From positions 26,972,501 through 27,036,500 of the forward strand of contig JAKSXM010000007.1 in the NCBI GenBank assembly GCA_022575985.1: DNA of 64,000 nucleotides. Direction: 5' to 3'. This DNA is from Anagrus nilaparvatae. Taxonomy: Eukaryota; Arthropoda; Insecta; Hymenoptera; Mymaridae. Below, in pieces: positions 35,456-48,844 of the stretch. Within the stretch, counting starts at the first letter, position 1, and each line of letters starts with the position of its first letter. The position numbers were made by a program, and so were the translations under genes. The notes under the pieces were generated by a model. The model was not told where the DNA came from, did no database searches, and saw nothing but the letters and a program-made list of their open reading frames with translations.

Positions 35456-38400
35456 TTGTACGTACAGAGTTGAATAAAACATCTACCCCCACCTTAAAGC
35501 TTAAGCTACTAAATATATAATTTTTATTGATTTATTATTTTATTCAAAACAAAAATTTTCTGAATTAAATTAATAATTATTTTTCAAAATTTGCACCTTA
35601 GCTCTAACGTTTTTACACGGTACCTGCCTAACGCCTTTACTCACAGTTAAATTAGCTTGAACAAAAAATATCCATCTAGCAATTAATTTTTTTTTTTTTA
35701 AATTTACTAAACTGTGACTTAACTTTTTTATTATTAATTTCAAAATGTTTTTATAAACTTACTTCTAGTTGTAAAATTAGATTATAATATTATTAGTATA
35801 ACTAGAAAAATAATTTACACAAAGATGATTCAGAGAACATTAATGAATTGCTAGGGAATATTATTACGAGTACATTAATTAAATAATAACTTTAGTAAAT
35901 ATTTATATTCAGAATTTAAGTTATTAATGAATAATATATTTAAAAATTACTACGCTATATATATAGTATTAAGAAGACATTTCTTGTACGAGTTTATATA
36001 TGTGATCTCTTATTGGTTTTAGAAAGTAATAAGTCTAAGACCGGAAATCTAGAATTTTTTTACAATTTTTAAAAATTCTCGAAGGGATGATAATATTTAA
36101 AAGTTTTTTTAGTGCAGAAAGCATGAGATTCGTTTTTTTTTTTTTTTTTAATTAAATCAACAAATTTTGTTAAAAATAAAAAAAACTAATTTTTAAATTT
36201 TTAAATATAATTGTAATTAGATAAATATAACTTATGCAGAATTTTTAATAGACAATTTTTTTTAAAACAATTTTCGTGGAAAACAATATATAATATCGTC
36301 ATTTAATATACACAATTTAGAGTAGGGGTAAAGCCCTGTTTCGTGGTCACTCAAATTTTTAGACGGGCTCTATTTCGTTCCCACCCCCTCCCCTAAAATG
36401 GATTTTTTCATCGAGAAATCATTCAAAACACATTCAAATATAAATAAAAAAATTTTTTTTCTTGAAATTTTTATTTTTATTTTTTTTTACTTTTTTTTTT
36501 ATATAATAATAATAAAATTAATTTTTACTTAAAGGATGAAATGATTTAATATCATCTATTATTATATACATATATTTAATAACACTTACTTTAATGTTTG
36601 TTATTGTTTGTAAAAATTTATCTATAAATTTGCATATAATCGTAGAAATATTATTTAAATATTTTAAATAACGCGTATATTTTAAATTGTGATATAAACT
36701 TTGGAAACAATAATTGCCTGCTTCCAAAATATAGCCTACCCCCAAATGCTGTACTCGCACCTACCTACTAAAAAAATCACTAATCATAAGAGCTCACGTA
36801 AAAAAAAATGATAAAAAATATCTACGAATACTTGCAAATTCAAAAATTCTTTTACAAAAATAATTTTTTTGCATTTTTCCTATACCCACAACTTATTGCT
36901 TACATCATTTTAAGTGTTTTTTAGCAATTTGCAGCAAAAGTTTTAGCGATTTGGTGGGGGAGGGGGGGAAACGAAAAAGATCCTTCAAATGATTTTTTTT
37001 GTTTTTTTATCGCTGAATACGAATATGAATCCTGTTTCAACGGAAAATTTTCCAGTTACCCACAACAGGAATTTACAGGTTGTGCTTTGCGGATTTTCAA
37101 AGTTTTTCATTGGTTACTCATGTGTTTGGGTGGCAAAGCACTAATATGAATTCCATTTTTACCTAAAATGCTATAGATATCCAAAAAAAGAAATACTTAA
37201 CAAACCCTAAAAAAACAACCTAAATTTATTGATTGAGGGCAACTATATTCGTATTCAACGAGTCAAAAAGAGGTCAAAAATGTATAAGTGACTGATAAAA
37301 ATCTTGAAAAACGCGCAATAAATAATCTTAGAATTCCTACTGTGGGCAACTGAACTATTTTCCGTAAAAGTGGGTTTCATATATTCGTACTCAAAGGTAA
37401 AAAAACAAAAAAAATTGTTAGAAAAATTGTTAGACCTATCAGTTACAAAAATTGACTGCAAAATAGAGTACTTCGCTCACCTTAATTCTCAATCAAAATT
37501 TTTTTGTTTTTTCTAATTATGAACTAATTTTTTTTTCTACTAAAACCACTTAAACTACTCACTACTTATTACAATTAACTTAAACTGATAATTGATATTT
37601 TGATAAAATGAATAAATCGCCAAATTTCATTTTAGTCAATTATAGTCAATATTTGATTTTATAATTTTTTGAATTTAAAGGTTAGCAATTAAGTTTTCGT
37701 GCTTAAAATTTCGTAATCAAATTTGACATTGCTTATATCCTTAAAGTTATAGAATCCTTATAATATCCAATAATAATATATAAAATATATATCAAAAATA
37801 AATTTTACTATACGTATGCATTAAAAACATTATCTCAAATAAAAAGCATAAAGTAATATCATAACGGTCTAAAAAAAAAATAAAAAAAGTAATTTAAGTA
37901 TGTCTTATAAACTTTAGAATTTAATTTAATAAGAAAAAAAAAAAATTTATTATACTACAGTCGGAAAGTTACATTTGATTCTATCAATTTAAACCGATAT
38001 ATTTTATAAAGTTTTTAGTAAAAATATATAACCGAGCCATTGATTTTTACAACGAATCACACTTAAGAATATATTTGCCAAAGATCGCAACTAATTCAAT
38101 TTAAATGGAATATAGTGATCCCACGTAAGTTATATACTATAAATTACCGTTGTAAGGTAAAAAGATTATATTTTTAAAAAGGTATTTATCTTACTTGAAA
38201 ATAAAATTATAATTATTTTTTCTTTTGATTAAAAAAAAAAAAAAGAAAATTGGATCAATTTCTCTTACAAGTCAAGTTAATAAATATTATCGAACAAAAA
38301 CAAATATATACAGTAATGTGTCTTTAATTTATTCATTTTAAATAAATATAACCTAGAAATCAGATGATATTGATTTAATAAAACGAGACAGAATATTCAT

Positions 38401-40487
38401 CAAAATTTTTAAAATCATCATCGTATTTTAAAAATATAACCACCTACACAAGTACAAATAAATAAATAAATAAATATATATATATATATATAGGTGGTCC
38501 ATTATATAGTTGTATTTATATGCACTTTGCATTCACAGCACGAAGTCTCTTCGCTTAATTAATTCAATTTAACTGCTGACTGCCCACGATATGCATCCGG
38601 TATATATGGACTGTGATTTAGGAATCTTTAAATTCAACATCGTATTATATTATATACCCTTTATAGTATAAATAGTATTTTTAATTGAGACTCTTTTAAG
38701 ACTTAACATGTATAAAAAACTTGGCGTTTTTCTTTAAATTATTTTTTAATATTATATTATATTATATTACCTTCCTTTCGTATATTATAATTTAATATGT
38801 AAATTTTATAAATTAAATAAAATCCGTGTATATATATTTTTAAATTATTTTACGGTTTTATTTTTCAAATTTTTAACTATACATAAATATTCGTAAATAT
38901 ATTATGCTTGCAGTTACAAGAATTTTATAGAAAATTGTAGGTGTTTACAATTTTGCCTTAAGAAAAATTTAACCATATATAGGTATTTTCTTATATATGT
39001 TACTAGCAATCTAATAAATTTAGTTGCTAGTCGCTGAAACAATTTTGAGGTTTACATTAATAGTTAAAAATACATTAGACAATGGTATTCTCGTTTTAAT
39101 AATCACTAATTTTAACGAGATTATCTGTGAAACAAATAATTCTGAAATTTGCAAAAATACACTAAAAAAAAGCTTGCGGCTCGTGGAATTCTTTTTCTTA
39201 CTCAAATTATTGCAAATGACCTATAAAAATAAAAATCCAAACATAAAGAAATTTGTGAAAAACATTTTTTTAAGTTTCCAAAAAATTTTGTATGAACTCA
39301 TTTGTTCTGCTTGTACCAAACTGTGTATATATTATTTATTTCCCTAGTAATTTAAACACTCTGTGGCTGTTGAAGTGTATTTAATTTTCATGATTTTGAT
39401 AATTATTATTTTATTTCTAAATATGAGGCTATTTTTTTACTTGTTCCCTACTTAAAAATATTTTTTCGAGGATTTCTAGGACTATAACAATTAGCTGTAT
39501 TAATATTAACTAACTTCTTATAATTATATTTTCTGTTTAAAGCATACCACTTTTGTTGCATCAGAAGGTACGTGTATCATGTATTTGCTAAAATTAACTT
39601 TGAATCAATAGCATATTGGATGTATTAATTAATTTAATTTCCTTTGTCCCACAACTGACTTACTTGTGATCTGATAAAGACTGAGGCTTTTTTAAAATTT
39701 TCCCTGATCATTAAGTTTTGATTGAATTTCAAATATTGCCCATAACATATACATTTTGATAGAAAAAGAATAGTACACTATATGCACCTGTTATTCGAAT
39801 ATAAGTACATAATAATAATTTTCTTATTTTTTAACCGACAATACATATAATTTCTACACGTGTTTTTTCTTTAAAAGATTCTATATAGCGGTCCTTTATA
39901 AATATATTTTTTTTCTTCCTTTTTAGCATACTTTTTTTTCCTCTTTTTCGAAAAATGCCTTTTGGCTTTTATATAATTTACACAGAGGAAAAATAGATCT
40001 AAAATTCTAATATATACTATTATTATATAGTACACAAAGAGTATACAGCAAGTGTATAATATAATCCAAGAAATTGTGTAAAAAAAATAGCCTCAAGTTT
40101 TATTATAAAAAAAAGAAGAAAGAATAATAATAAGGTAATAATATTAACTGGACATTGCCCTATAACTTTATATAATGAAAAAGAAAAATTCTCAAGATTT
40201 TCTTTCGTTATACTAAATATTTAAAAAAAATTTATGTTTAAGTCAATGTCGATCTCTTGATTGATGAATTAAAAATAAAAAAATCAATTTAAATTATATT
40301 TATTGTAATTCAATTATTTATTATTTTTAAATAAAGATATTGGATTCACTAAATCTATCAATGTTAATTATGCATTTAATTTATAGAATTTTATTGAGTG
40401 GCACGAGTTATCCTCTTTAATTTAAATACTTTTTAATTAAAATATTTTAAATAGAAATTTATTTATAGGTTAAATGGCAAGTGTTTG
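35456..40487. other. 5-kb AT-rich region, no supported gene
   Basis: Includes degenerate repeats at about 36990-37400 (CGCTGAATACGAATATGAAT and CAACTATATTCGTATTCAACG, partly inverse), related to 31600-31860. A TA tract lies at 38464-38491, and ORFs at 39020-39347 have no protein character. Nothing else is supported. Confidence 0.45.
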
Positions 40488-41273
40488 TTAAGTTTTTAAA
40501 TATTGCAGTTGTCACTTTTAAGTTTAATAATAAAGTATGTATACTTTTAGATATACTGTTGAACTATAAAATGTAAGAAAAACTCTTATACCATTTTGAG
40601 TTCGTTTCTCCCAATTATTACATTATGTATAATTTGTAGGTATCATTATTTACTTTTGCTAGCTATTGTTTTTAATTTGTATCAAAGACATAAAGTTTAA
40701 CTACTCTGTTAAAAATAACTCCTCTAAGAAAAAAACCAAAAAATAGTTTATTTGCGAAAAATTATTAAATTTTCAATAAGAATCATAAATGTACTTTTTG
40801 CAAATTTACTAAAAAAAACAATTTTCTTAATTATTTTTGTGTATTCACAAATATTTTTCGCGAATTTCTAGAAACAAATATTCAAGGCGCCAGCAATGTT
40901 AAATGCATCCAAAAATTTTATCAGCACTAGAATGGATGCACCTCAGTGAATGTATGTATTTTTGGTCGCTGAAACCGATTTTGAAGGTTTCATCCATTTT
41001 CGGATGGCCAGTTTTGAGTAATGGACACTGTATAATAAAAAACCAGCGAAAAATTAGCAAGATCAGTAATATCTTGAAAGCAATTGCTGATTGAGCCTAT
41101 TTTTGGTACCCCAATAAGGTTTTCGGGGTCACTGATCACGATTTTGAAGACAGATTTATAAAAACCAAAATGGCGGACTCAAAATGGCGTATTTCTAACC
41201 TCAAAAACGGCGATTTATGATGTTTTAAGCATATTTACGTTAATAAGTTTTTCGGACCAGTTATAACGATTCT
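40488..41273 (+). repeat. 786-bp arm duplicated in inverted orientation at 44591-45375
   Basis: Comprises 395 bp of unique-looking flank plus the left ~390 bp of foldback FB5. The inverted copy at 44591-45375 differs at only a few positions (for example one G/A near 45172 and one inserted base near 44971), above 99% identity. The identical 63-codon reading frames at 40903-41094 plus and 44769-44960 minus come from this duplication and are not genes. Confidence 0.92.
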
Positions 41274-41980
41274 AAAGGTCATATTTTTAATTTTCAAAAT
41301 AGCGGATTCCTAACCTCAAAATGGTCAATAAATGCTGTTTTAAGCATAATAACGTGTTGCGTATTAAGTCAGATTTTTAATAAATTGTTTGAATTAATTA
41401 TTCTATATGATTTGAAGACACTTACAAGTAAATACTTTCATTTGCCTTGAATTGCTAATTAAATCGTGATCACCGACCCCAAAAACTTATAATGCAACAC
41501 GTTAAAATAGCATTTATTGTCGATTTTTAGGTTAGGAATCCACTATTTGAGCCCGCTATTATATTATTAAAAAATTGACCCCAGTATCGTTATAACTGGT
41601 CCAAAAAACTTTTTAGACAACGTAAAGATGCATAAAACAGCATATAAATCGCCGTTTCTGAGGTTAGAAGTACGCCATTTTGAGTCCGCCATTTTGGTTA
41701 TTATAAATCTTTCTTCAGAATCATGATCAGCGACCCCGAAAACCTCATTGGGGTACCAAAAATAGGCTCAATTAGCAATTTTTTTCAAGATAGTACCAAT
41801 CTTACTAATTTTTTGCCAATTTTTTATTATATAGCGTCCATTACTTAAAATTGGCCATCCGAAGATGGATGAAACCTTCAAAATCGGTTTCAGCGACCAA
41901 AAATACATACGTTTCATTGAGTTGCATCCATTCTAGTGCTGATAAAATTTTTGAATGCATTTAACATTGCTGGCGCCTTG
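40883..41980. mobile_element. Foldback element FB5 (CAAGGCGCCAGC termini), copy A
   Basis: CAAGGCGCCAGCAATGTTAA at the left is inverse to the right end ...AACATTGCTGGCGCCTTG. Arms include CATCCATTTTCGGATGGCC, GGGTCACTGATCACGATTTT and AAAATGGCGGACTC blocks. 1098 bp with no coding capacity and no convincing target duplication. Confidence 0.85.
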
Positions 41981-43289
41981 ACTAAAATGGAGAATTTCAC
42001 ATTTTTTTCTTAATTTTACGATAAAAGAGTAACACTTAACACTTAAACAAAAATTTGGAAACAGTTAATGGCAATAAATTTTTTTTTTAATTTCTATATG
42101 CAAAAAAAATAGTTCTTTTATACAAAAGTTCTTAGTAATAACCTAAATGTATTTTTGTTATTATTTATTTTAAAATGCCACATAACCACATATTATGAAA
42201 TAGAAAAATTGAAAAAGATTTGATTTTTTAAATTTTACTTATCCTTTTTTAAAAAGGACATGTTGATCGCAACAGTAACTATGTACATTGTTATAGCTAA
42301 AGAGTCATTCTGATTGGCTCATATAAATTTCATTGTTAATAGATTAAAATTAATTGTTTTATTGTTTATATTATATATTTGTATTATTTTTGAGGTTAGT
42401 TATAGTACGTCGAGTAGTTGATATGAATAAAAAAATTAAAGTAGGAATAAATTTTGGTATTTAAGAAAATAATTAAGGTTGAAAGCTTTAAATCATTCTG
42501 TGCGCGACGCGCGCTTAATACTAGTGTTAAAAAGAAAAGAAGTATAAATATGCTTATTATTTCATCTATTTAAAAAATAACTACTTTGGCTGCATTTTAA
42601 CCTAACTTAAAAAAAAGAAACCAATTGAAAACCTTAGCTATATATTTTTTTTAGTATTCACATGCGTTATTTTTAATAGTAGATAGTAGAATAAATTTGA
42701 AGTTATTTCCAATGCAATAAAATTTAAAGTTGTTAATATTAAAAAATCAACACGAGTTAAATATATGGCATAATTATTGCTACAGTCTTCAAACCAAGTC
42801 TGAATAGTTTGTCTCAATAAAGCCATAATTATATGGATAAAACATTAAGAAATAGTGTATTTTTAACAGATATTTATATTTTATCAAATGCGAAGGTTAA
42901 CAGGCTCGAGAAGTTTGGTAAAGATACATGGAAACGAAAATTCGGTTGTTGCTACCAAAATTCTGGTTTTGGCAACTGGAATTTTTTTTCTCACAAATGG
43001 TTGAAAATTCCATAAAATCTACAGAAAAGTTTGAACAATTTTTTTTTTTAAATCCCACCATAAGTCACTCACGGAATTTTAAATGAATGAAAATCATTTT
43101 AATTTTCTATCTCGCTCATTATCATTTTTTTTGCAAAAATAGTGTCGCGTGGTTGTATATACCGATTGAAGTAAGAATTTACAAATTTTTTTGTCTTAAA
43201 GTTTGTATTTCAAAAAGTTGTTGACCATACACCATAAAAATTAACAAAATTTTAAGTTGAAAAAAAAAAATTATGGCTAAAATATGACA
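41981..43289. other. AT-rich spacer
   Basis: No gene supported. A small GC patch TGCGCGACGCGCGC at about 42500 is notable only for its contrast with the surroundings. Confidence 0.45.
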
Positions 43290-43988
43290 AAAAAGCCTAT
43301 TAATATTGCCTTTGATAGATATGATGACATTTCACGAAAATCATGGGAAAGAATAAATCAGTTAAATCTCAAGCTAAATACCTAATTATGCATGGATTTT
43401 AATATTGATGAAAATATTAAATTTTATAGGCCACTTATTAAAGATTATTTTCAAACTAATATAAGAATAAGAAGACCATAAAATTACAAAGCTTCTCTTT
43501 ATATTTTAATGCAAATATATCTTTTGGAACTCACTTCCCTCTGAAATCAGATTTAAACACTCACTCAATAGCTTTAAAGCAGGAGTCTACAAATATCTAC
43601 TCTCGTTAGACCCTTAATGTACACTGGAACCACTAAAACTTATCTATTTACCTCAATTTATCTTACTTTATTTACTTTATTTTACTTGATTTTACTCTAT
43701 TTTACTCTATTTACCTCTCTTTTTTATTTACTCGCTTAATTACCAATTTTTAGTAGATTTGTGTATGTACTAAAACAAAATGACTGTGATAACTTAACTT
43801 ATCCAAAAATACATTATAATTAGTATATATTATTTTTATATTTTTACATTTATATTATATTTTATTTTTACATTATATTACATTATATTTATTCATTGTA
43901 TATATTAAAAGAAATTATTGTACAAAGATATATGTATTTACTATTTTGTGGCTACAAATAAAGGTTTACTTACTTACTTACTTACTTT
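43290..43988 (+). mobile_element. LINE 3'-end fragment with (ACTT)n tail
   Basis: The last 31 codons of a LINE ORF2 are readable at 43525-43617 (WNSLPSEIRFKHSLNSFKAG, then VYKYLLSLDP and stop). An AT-rich 3' UTR follows, with AATAAAGG and a tail of repeated ACTT units (43967-43988). Upstream coding sequence is too decayed to follow. The left boundary is approximate. Confidence 0.75.
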
Positions 43989-44025
43989 TGTAACTTAGAG
44001 CAAACTCGAAATAAACATCAATAGT

Positions 44026-45675
44026 CAAGGCGCCAGCAATGTTAAATGCATCCAAAAATTTTTTCAGCACGAGAATGGATCTACCTCAGCGAAACGTAAG
44101 TATTTTTGGTCTCTGTAACCGATTTTGAAGGTTTCATCCATTTTCGGATGGCCAGTTTTGAGTAATGAACGCTACATAATAAAAAGATGGCAAAAAAATT
44201 AGCAAAATAGGTAAACTTTTGAAAAAAATTGCTGATTGAGCCTATTTTTGGAATCCAACTTCAGTTTTTGGGGTCGCTGATCACGATTTTGAAGACAGAT
44301 TTTAAAAAATCAAAATAGCGGACTCAAAAATTTGTATTTCTAACCTCAGAAACGGTGATTTTTGCTGTTTTATACATATTTACGTTGTCTAGTAAGTTTT
44401 TTGGAACAGTTAGTTATAATATTTATTATTAATTTTATTATTAAAAATTTGACGTCAAAATCGTGATCACCGACCCCAAAAACTTATAATGCAATACGTT
44501 AAAATGCTTAAAATAGCATTTATTGCCGATTATGAGGTTAGAATCCACCATTTTTAGCCCACAATTATGATAATTAAAAATATGACCTCAGAATCGTTAT
44601 AACTGGTCCGAAAAACTTATTAACGTAAATATGCTTAAAACATCATAAATCGCCGTTTTTGAGGTTAGAAATACGCCATTTTGAGTCCGCCATTTTGGTT
44701 TTTATAAATCTGTCTTCAAAATCGTGATCAGTGACCCCGAAAACCTTATTGGGGTACCAAAAATAGGCTCAATCAGCAATTGCTTTCAAGATATTACTGA
44801 TCTTGCTAATTTTTCGCTGGTTTTTTATTATACAGTGTCCATTACTCAAAACTGGCCATCCGAAAATGGATGAAACCTTCAAAATCGGTTTCAGCGACCA
44901 AAAATACATACATTCACTGAGGTGCATCCATTCTAGTGCTGATAAAATTTTTGGATGCATTTAACATTGCTGTGCGCCTTGAATATTTGTTTCTAGAAAT
45001 TCGCGAAAAATATTTGTGAATACACAAAAATAATTAAGAAAATTGTTTTTTTTAGTAAATTTGCAAAAAGTACATTTATGATTCTTATTGAAAATTTAAT
45101 AATTTTTCGCAAATAAACTATTTTTTGGTTTTTTTCTTAGAGGAGTTATTTTTAACAGAGTAGTTAAACCTTATGTCTTTGATACAAATTAAAAACAATA
45201 GCTAGCAAAAGTAAATAATGATACCTACAAATTATACATAATGTAATAATTGGGAGAAACGAACTCAAAATGGTATAAGAGTTTTTCTTACATTTTATAG
45301 TTCAACAGTATATCTAAAAGTATACATACTTTATTATTAAACTTAAAAGTGACAACTGCAATATTTAAAAACTTAAGTCTGCCATTTTGATTTTTAAAAA
45401 TCTATCTTCAAAATCGTGAGCAGCTATCCCAAAAACCTTACTGGGATACCAAAAACAGGCTCAATTAGCAATTCTTTTCAAGATATTATCAATCTTGCAA
45501 ATTTTTCGCCGATTTTTTATTATATAGCGTCCATTACTCAAAACTGGCCATCCGAAAATAGATAAAACTTTCAAAATAGGTTTCAGTGACCAAAAGTACA
45601 TACGTTTCACTGAGGTGGATCTATTATATCGTGATAATAAAATTTTTGGATGCATTCAACATTGCTGGCGCCTTG
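44026..45675. mobile_element. Foldback element FB5, copy B, with inverted insert from copy A
   Basis: Left end CAAGGCGCCAGCAATGTTAA at 44026; right end CATTGCTGGCGCCTTG at 45675. Between 44591 and 45375 lies the inverted copy of 40488-41273, including copy A's own left terminus and 395 bp of non-element flank. At 45376-45377 the sequence switches abruptly back into an FB5 arm (GTCTGCCATTTTGATTTTT). Confidence 0.85.
44591..45375 (-). repeat. Inverted copy of 40488-41273
   Basis: See the matching arm at 40488. The copy begins inside FB5 sequence and ends at ACTTAA, where the reading returns to an older, more diverged FB5 arm. Confidence 0.92.
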
Positions 45676-46010
45676 ACTGCAACGGAAAACAGGTTGAGCG
45701 ACACTTTTCCCAATCCATTTTTCCCAAGGACAAATTTCCCAAATTAACCCATTCCCAAAAAAAAAAAAATGATTACCAAAGAACATTTTACCAAAAATCC
45801 ACAATACCCTGCCAACTAGCTGCCACTAAGGTTCCTCAAACAATGAGCTAAATACTTCAATATGCCACAGATATCACCGATTACAAGCATGCAATCATGC
45901 ATTCATTTCTATTAACTTTTAAAAGTTAAAAGAAAATTAATGTATTGAATTCAACTAAATCTATTTTTTTCAAAATATAATCTAACGTAATTCATTGAAT
46001 AATAATTATT

Positions 46011-46880
46011 CAAGATAGTACTTTCATGGAATTAAATAAAGTATTACACCAAAAAAAAAAAAAAATATTGCAGTTTTTTTAATTTTTTATTTTTTTAATT
46101 TTGAGAAAAAAATTTTGGAAAAATTCGGTATCAGATCCAAAAAATTACTATAAACGAACTGTCTAAAACTAGTACTCTCATAGAAATAAATTAGGTACTA
46201 CGTCCAAAAAGAAAAAAAAATTTGGTGTTTTTTGTATTTTTTTATGAAGAAATTTTTGGGAAAATAATTTTCAAAAAATTAAATATCAGATTCGAGATAT
46301 CGAGTAAAAATCATACTTTCAAATATAAGTACTTTCATGGAAATAAATGAGGTATTACATCAAAATTTAAAAAAAAATAAGTATTTTGAGATTTTTTGAT
46401 GAAAAAATTTTTGAAGTGAAGTTTCAGCCGTTTCAATATTTTCAGATATTAGTACTTTCATGGAATTAAATGAGGTATTACACCCAAAAAAAGAAAAAAT
46501 ATTGCAGTTTTATTTAATTTTTTTGTTTTTTTATTTAAAAAAAAAAATTTTTGAAAAAATTCGGTGTGAGATCCAAAAAATGACTATAAACAAACTTTCT
46601 AAAACTAGTACTTTCATAGAAATAAATTAGGTACTACGTCCAAAAAGAAAAAAGAAATAGGTGTTTTTTGTGTTTTTTTGCGAAAAAAATGTTAGGAAAA
46701 AAATTTTCAAAAAATTAAGTATCAGATTTGAGATATAGAGTAAAAACCATACTTTCAAATATAAGTACTTTCGTGGAAATAAATGAGGTATTACGTCCAA
46801 ATTAAAAAAAAAAAAAAGTACCTCGAGCTTTTTTGGTGAAAAAATTTTTGAAAAAAAAATTAGGTCTTAATTCCATAATG
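46011..46880. repeat. Higher-order tandem repeat (~150-bp subunits, ~435-bp period)
   Basis: AGTACTTTCATGGAAWTAAA-type starts occur at about 46017, 46171, 46332, 46450, 46610 and 46764. Matching subunits are 433, 439 and 432 bp apart, so two copies of a three-part unit. It borders a (CA)n-rich tract at 46905-46952. Confidence 0.8.
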
Positions 46881-46904
46881 TTTCTGAAATATCACCGATT
46901 ACAT

Positions 46905-47065
46905 ACATACACACATACACACATACACGCACACACACACACATACAGACTTTTTTTAAAAACCGGTTTTTTAGCTTCCTGAGGTCTCAAAACGTGCTTA
47001 TATGCCAAAAAATCAAAAACCAAAATTTGACCTATTACAATGGTTCCTCATTGAGGAACCAAAAA
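46905..47065. repeat. (CA)n tract and attached repeat end
   Basis: ACACATACACGCACACACAC followed by ACTTTTTTTAAAAACCGGTT and a GGTTCCTCATTGAGGAACC hairpin. The CA tract followed by ACTTTTTAA... recurs at 23842-23890, so the tract belongs to a dispersed repeat. Confidence 0.65.
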
Positions 47066-48530
47066 AAAAAAATTAAAGGAAAATGTACTCAATAAAGTTT
47101 ACATAGTATAAAGTATAAAATTTTTAGATAGTATAATGTTTATATGTACACAATACATAGAATTTAAATAATAATCATAATAAAAATACTGTAATTTTTA
47201 ATGGTTTATATAAATAATTATGAATATTTAAAATAGATACTATAGAATTTTGATTTTTAAAAACTGCATTTTGGCATTAACTTATATACAGATCAAAAGC
47301 CTTTTTTCTTTCGAGAAAAAATTTGATAAATTTAAATGCTTTTATCAAAGTTTAATTATCTACAAACTAATGTTAGAACATAAAACAAATAAGTAATTCT
47401 ATCTGATTTCATTTCTAAACACACACAAATTATTAGGATTTTAAAAAAGTGGCAGAAAAGTAGTTAGAATAAATATTGCTCGAAATACTGAACGAACAGA
47501 AAATTTTAATTAAATAATTTCTTTTATGAATTCAGGTCAATATTTTTCTTTGTGAAGATTAAGCATATAGAAGTCAATATTTTAATTTTTATTGTCGACG
47601 AAAAAATTAACTTGATTATCGAATTGATTATTTTTTAAATTAAAAAACAACAGTTTTCACATTCCGTTCCTCTCCTAATATTATACAGATAAAATATCCC
47701 TATATTTTTATTATTATACTAATTTGATTTAAATTTGATGTTTATCAATAGAACAAGATTTTTAATGCAAAAAAAAAATAAAGAAATAAATCATCGTGCA
47801 ATTCATAAGATTAATGAAAGTTGACATTTTCCGTTATAGATTCAATGATCTTTAAAATGAAACGTCTTCTATAATTTAAAATATAAACTTAAATAAAAAA
47901 AAAACTGCATTTTTAAAGATTACTTATCTATATAAAAATAGTTTATTATTAAAGAATGAAAGTATATTTGATCTTATTTGACTTAAGCAATCAAATAAAA
48001 TAGTTTATAGCTTACAAGTGTTATGATCGGAGAATGCCATTTAATTTGAAAGGTATCGGCATATGTTTTTGACCTATTCGTCTTATTTTAAAAATTGATC
48101 TAATAAATCAATAAATATATAATTTTTATTTTATTAAAAGATATAATTAAATTTGAAATTAGTTTTTGTACAACAATTTTATCAGTTGTAAATTTTATTT
48201 AGTATTAATGATTAAAATATTAATTTTTTTTTTTAATTTCTTTAATAATGTAAAAGTTATTTAATCAAAATAATCTCATAGGATTTCAAAGTTAAAAAGA
48301 TATTATAGATGACTAAAGCCACTGTAAAAAGTAAATTTTTATTCAAAAAACCTTTGGAATCGAAGCATTTTTGCAAACAGGATTAAAAGAATCTAATGTC
48401 GAAATTTTTGATTCCACGATCAGATTCCACTGAAAAGTTCCTATAAGATAATAAGAAGTTGACAAAAAATAAGAAAAAGTGACCAAAAAAATTAGTCTTG
48501 TGAGATAAAATAAAAAAGCATGCCTGAAAA
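47066..48530. other. AT-rich region, no supported gene
   Basis: No coding, RNA or repeat signal that I can support. Confidence 0.45.
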
Positions 48531-48533
48531 TTA

Positions 48534-48841
48534 GGCTGCTTTCACACGCAAGTGAATTTGTAAAGTGAATTTGTAAAATGAATTTGTAACGGCGCGAAAT
48601 TTCAAATTTCAAATAAACCTGAAAATCTAAAATTCGCGAAGTTAATTAAATTTTTAAAGAAATTATTGTATAAATGAATAAAAAATGAAATAATAATATT
48701 TAACAAACAATAATTATTTAAAAATTTAATTAATTTCGCTAATTTTAGATTTTCAGGCTTATTTAAATTTTGAATTTACGCGCCATTACAAATTCATTTT
48801 ACAAATTCACTTTACAAATTCACTTGCGTGTGAAAGCAGCC
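48534..48841. mobile_element. 308-bp MITE, PIF/Harbinger-like (TTA duplication)
   Basis: GGCTGCTTTCACACGCAAGT at 48534 is inverse to the right end ending GTGAAAGCAGCC at 48841. TTA flanks it on both sides (48531-48533 and 48842-48844), the TWA-type duplication of Harbinger elements. Three GTGAATTTGTAA-like 14-bp units sit inside each end. Both halves contain ORFs that are only repeat arms. Confidence 0.82.
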
Positions 48842-48844
48842 TTA

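Noticed and set aside
39020..39347. 107-codon plus-strand frame in the central region
   Set aside because: Low-complexity AT-rich frame with no domain, splice partner or paralogue.
40903..44960. Two identical 63-codon frames on opposite strands
   Set aside because: They arise from the inverted duplication of FB5 sequence. A diverged third copy (45461-45655) shows no sign of protein-level constraint.
40488..45375. A 4.9-kb piggyBac-like element with TTAA duplication and 785-bp inverted ends
   Set aside because: Ends are GTTTTT rather than CCC, no transposase lies inside, and the right outer flank is the interior of another FB5 arm. Template-switch repair explains it better.
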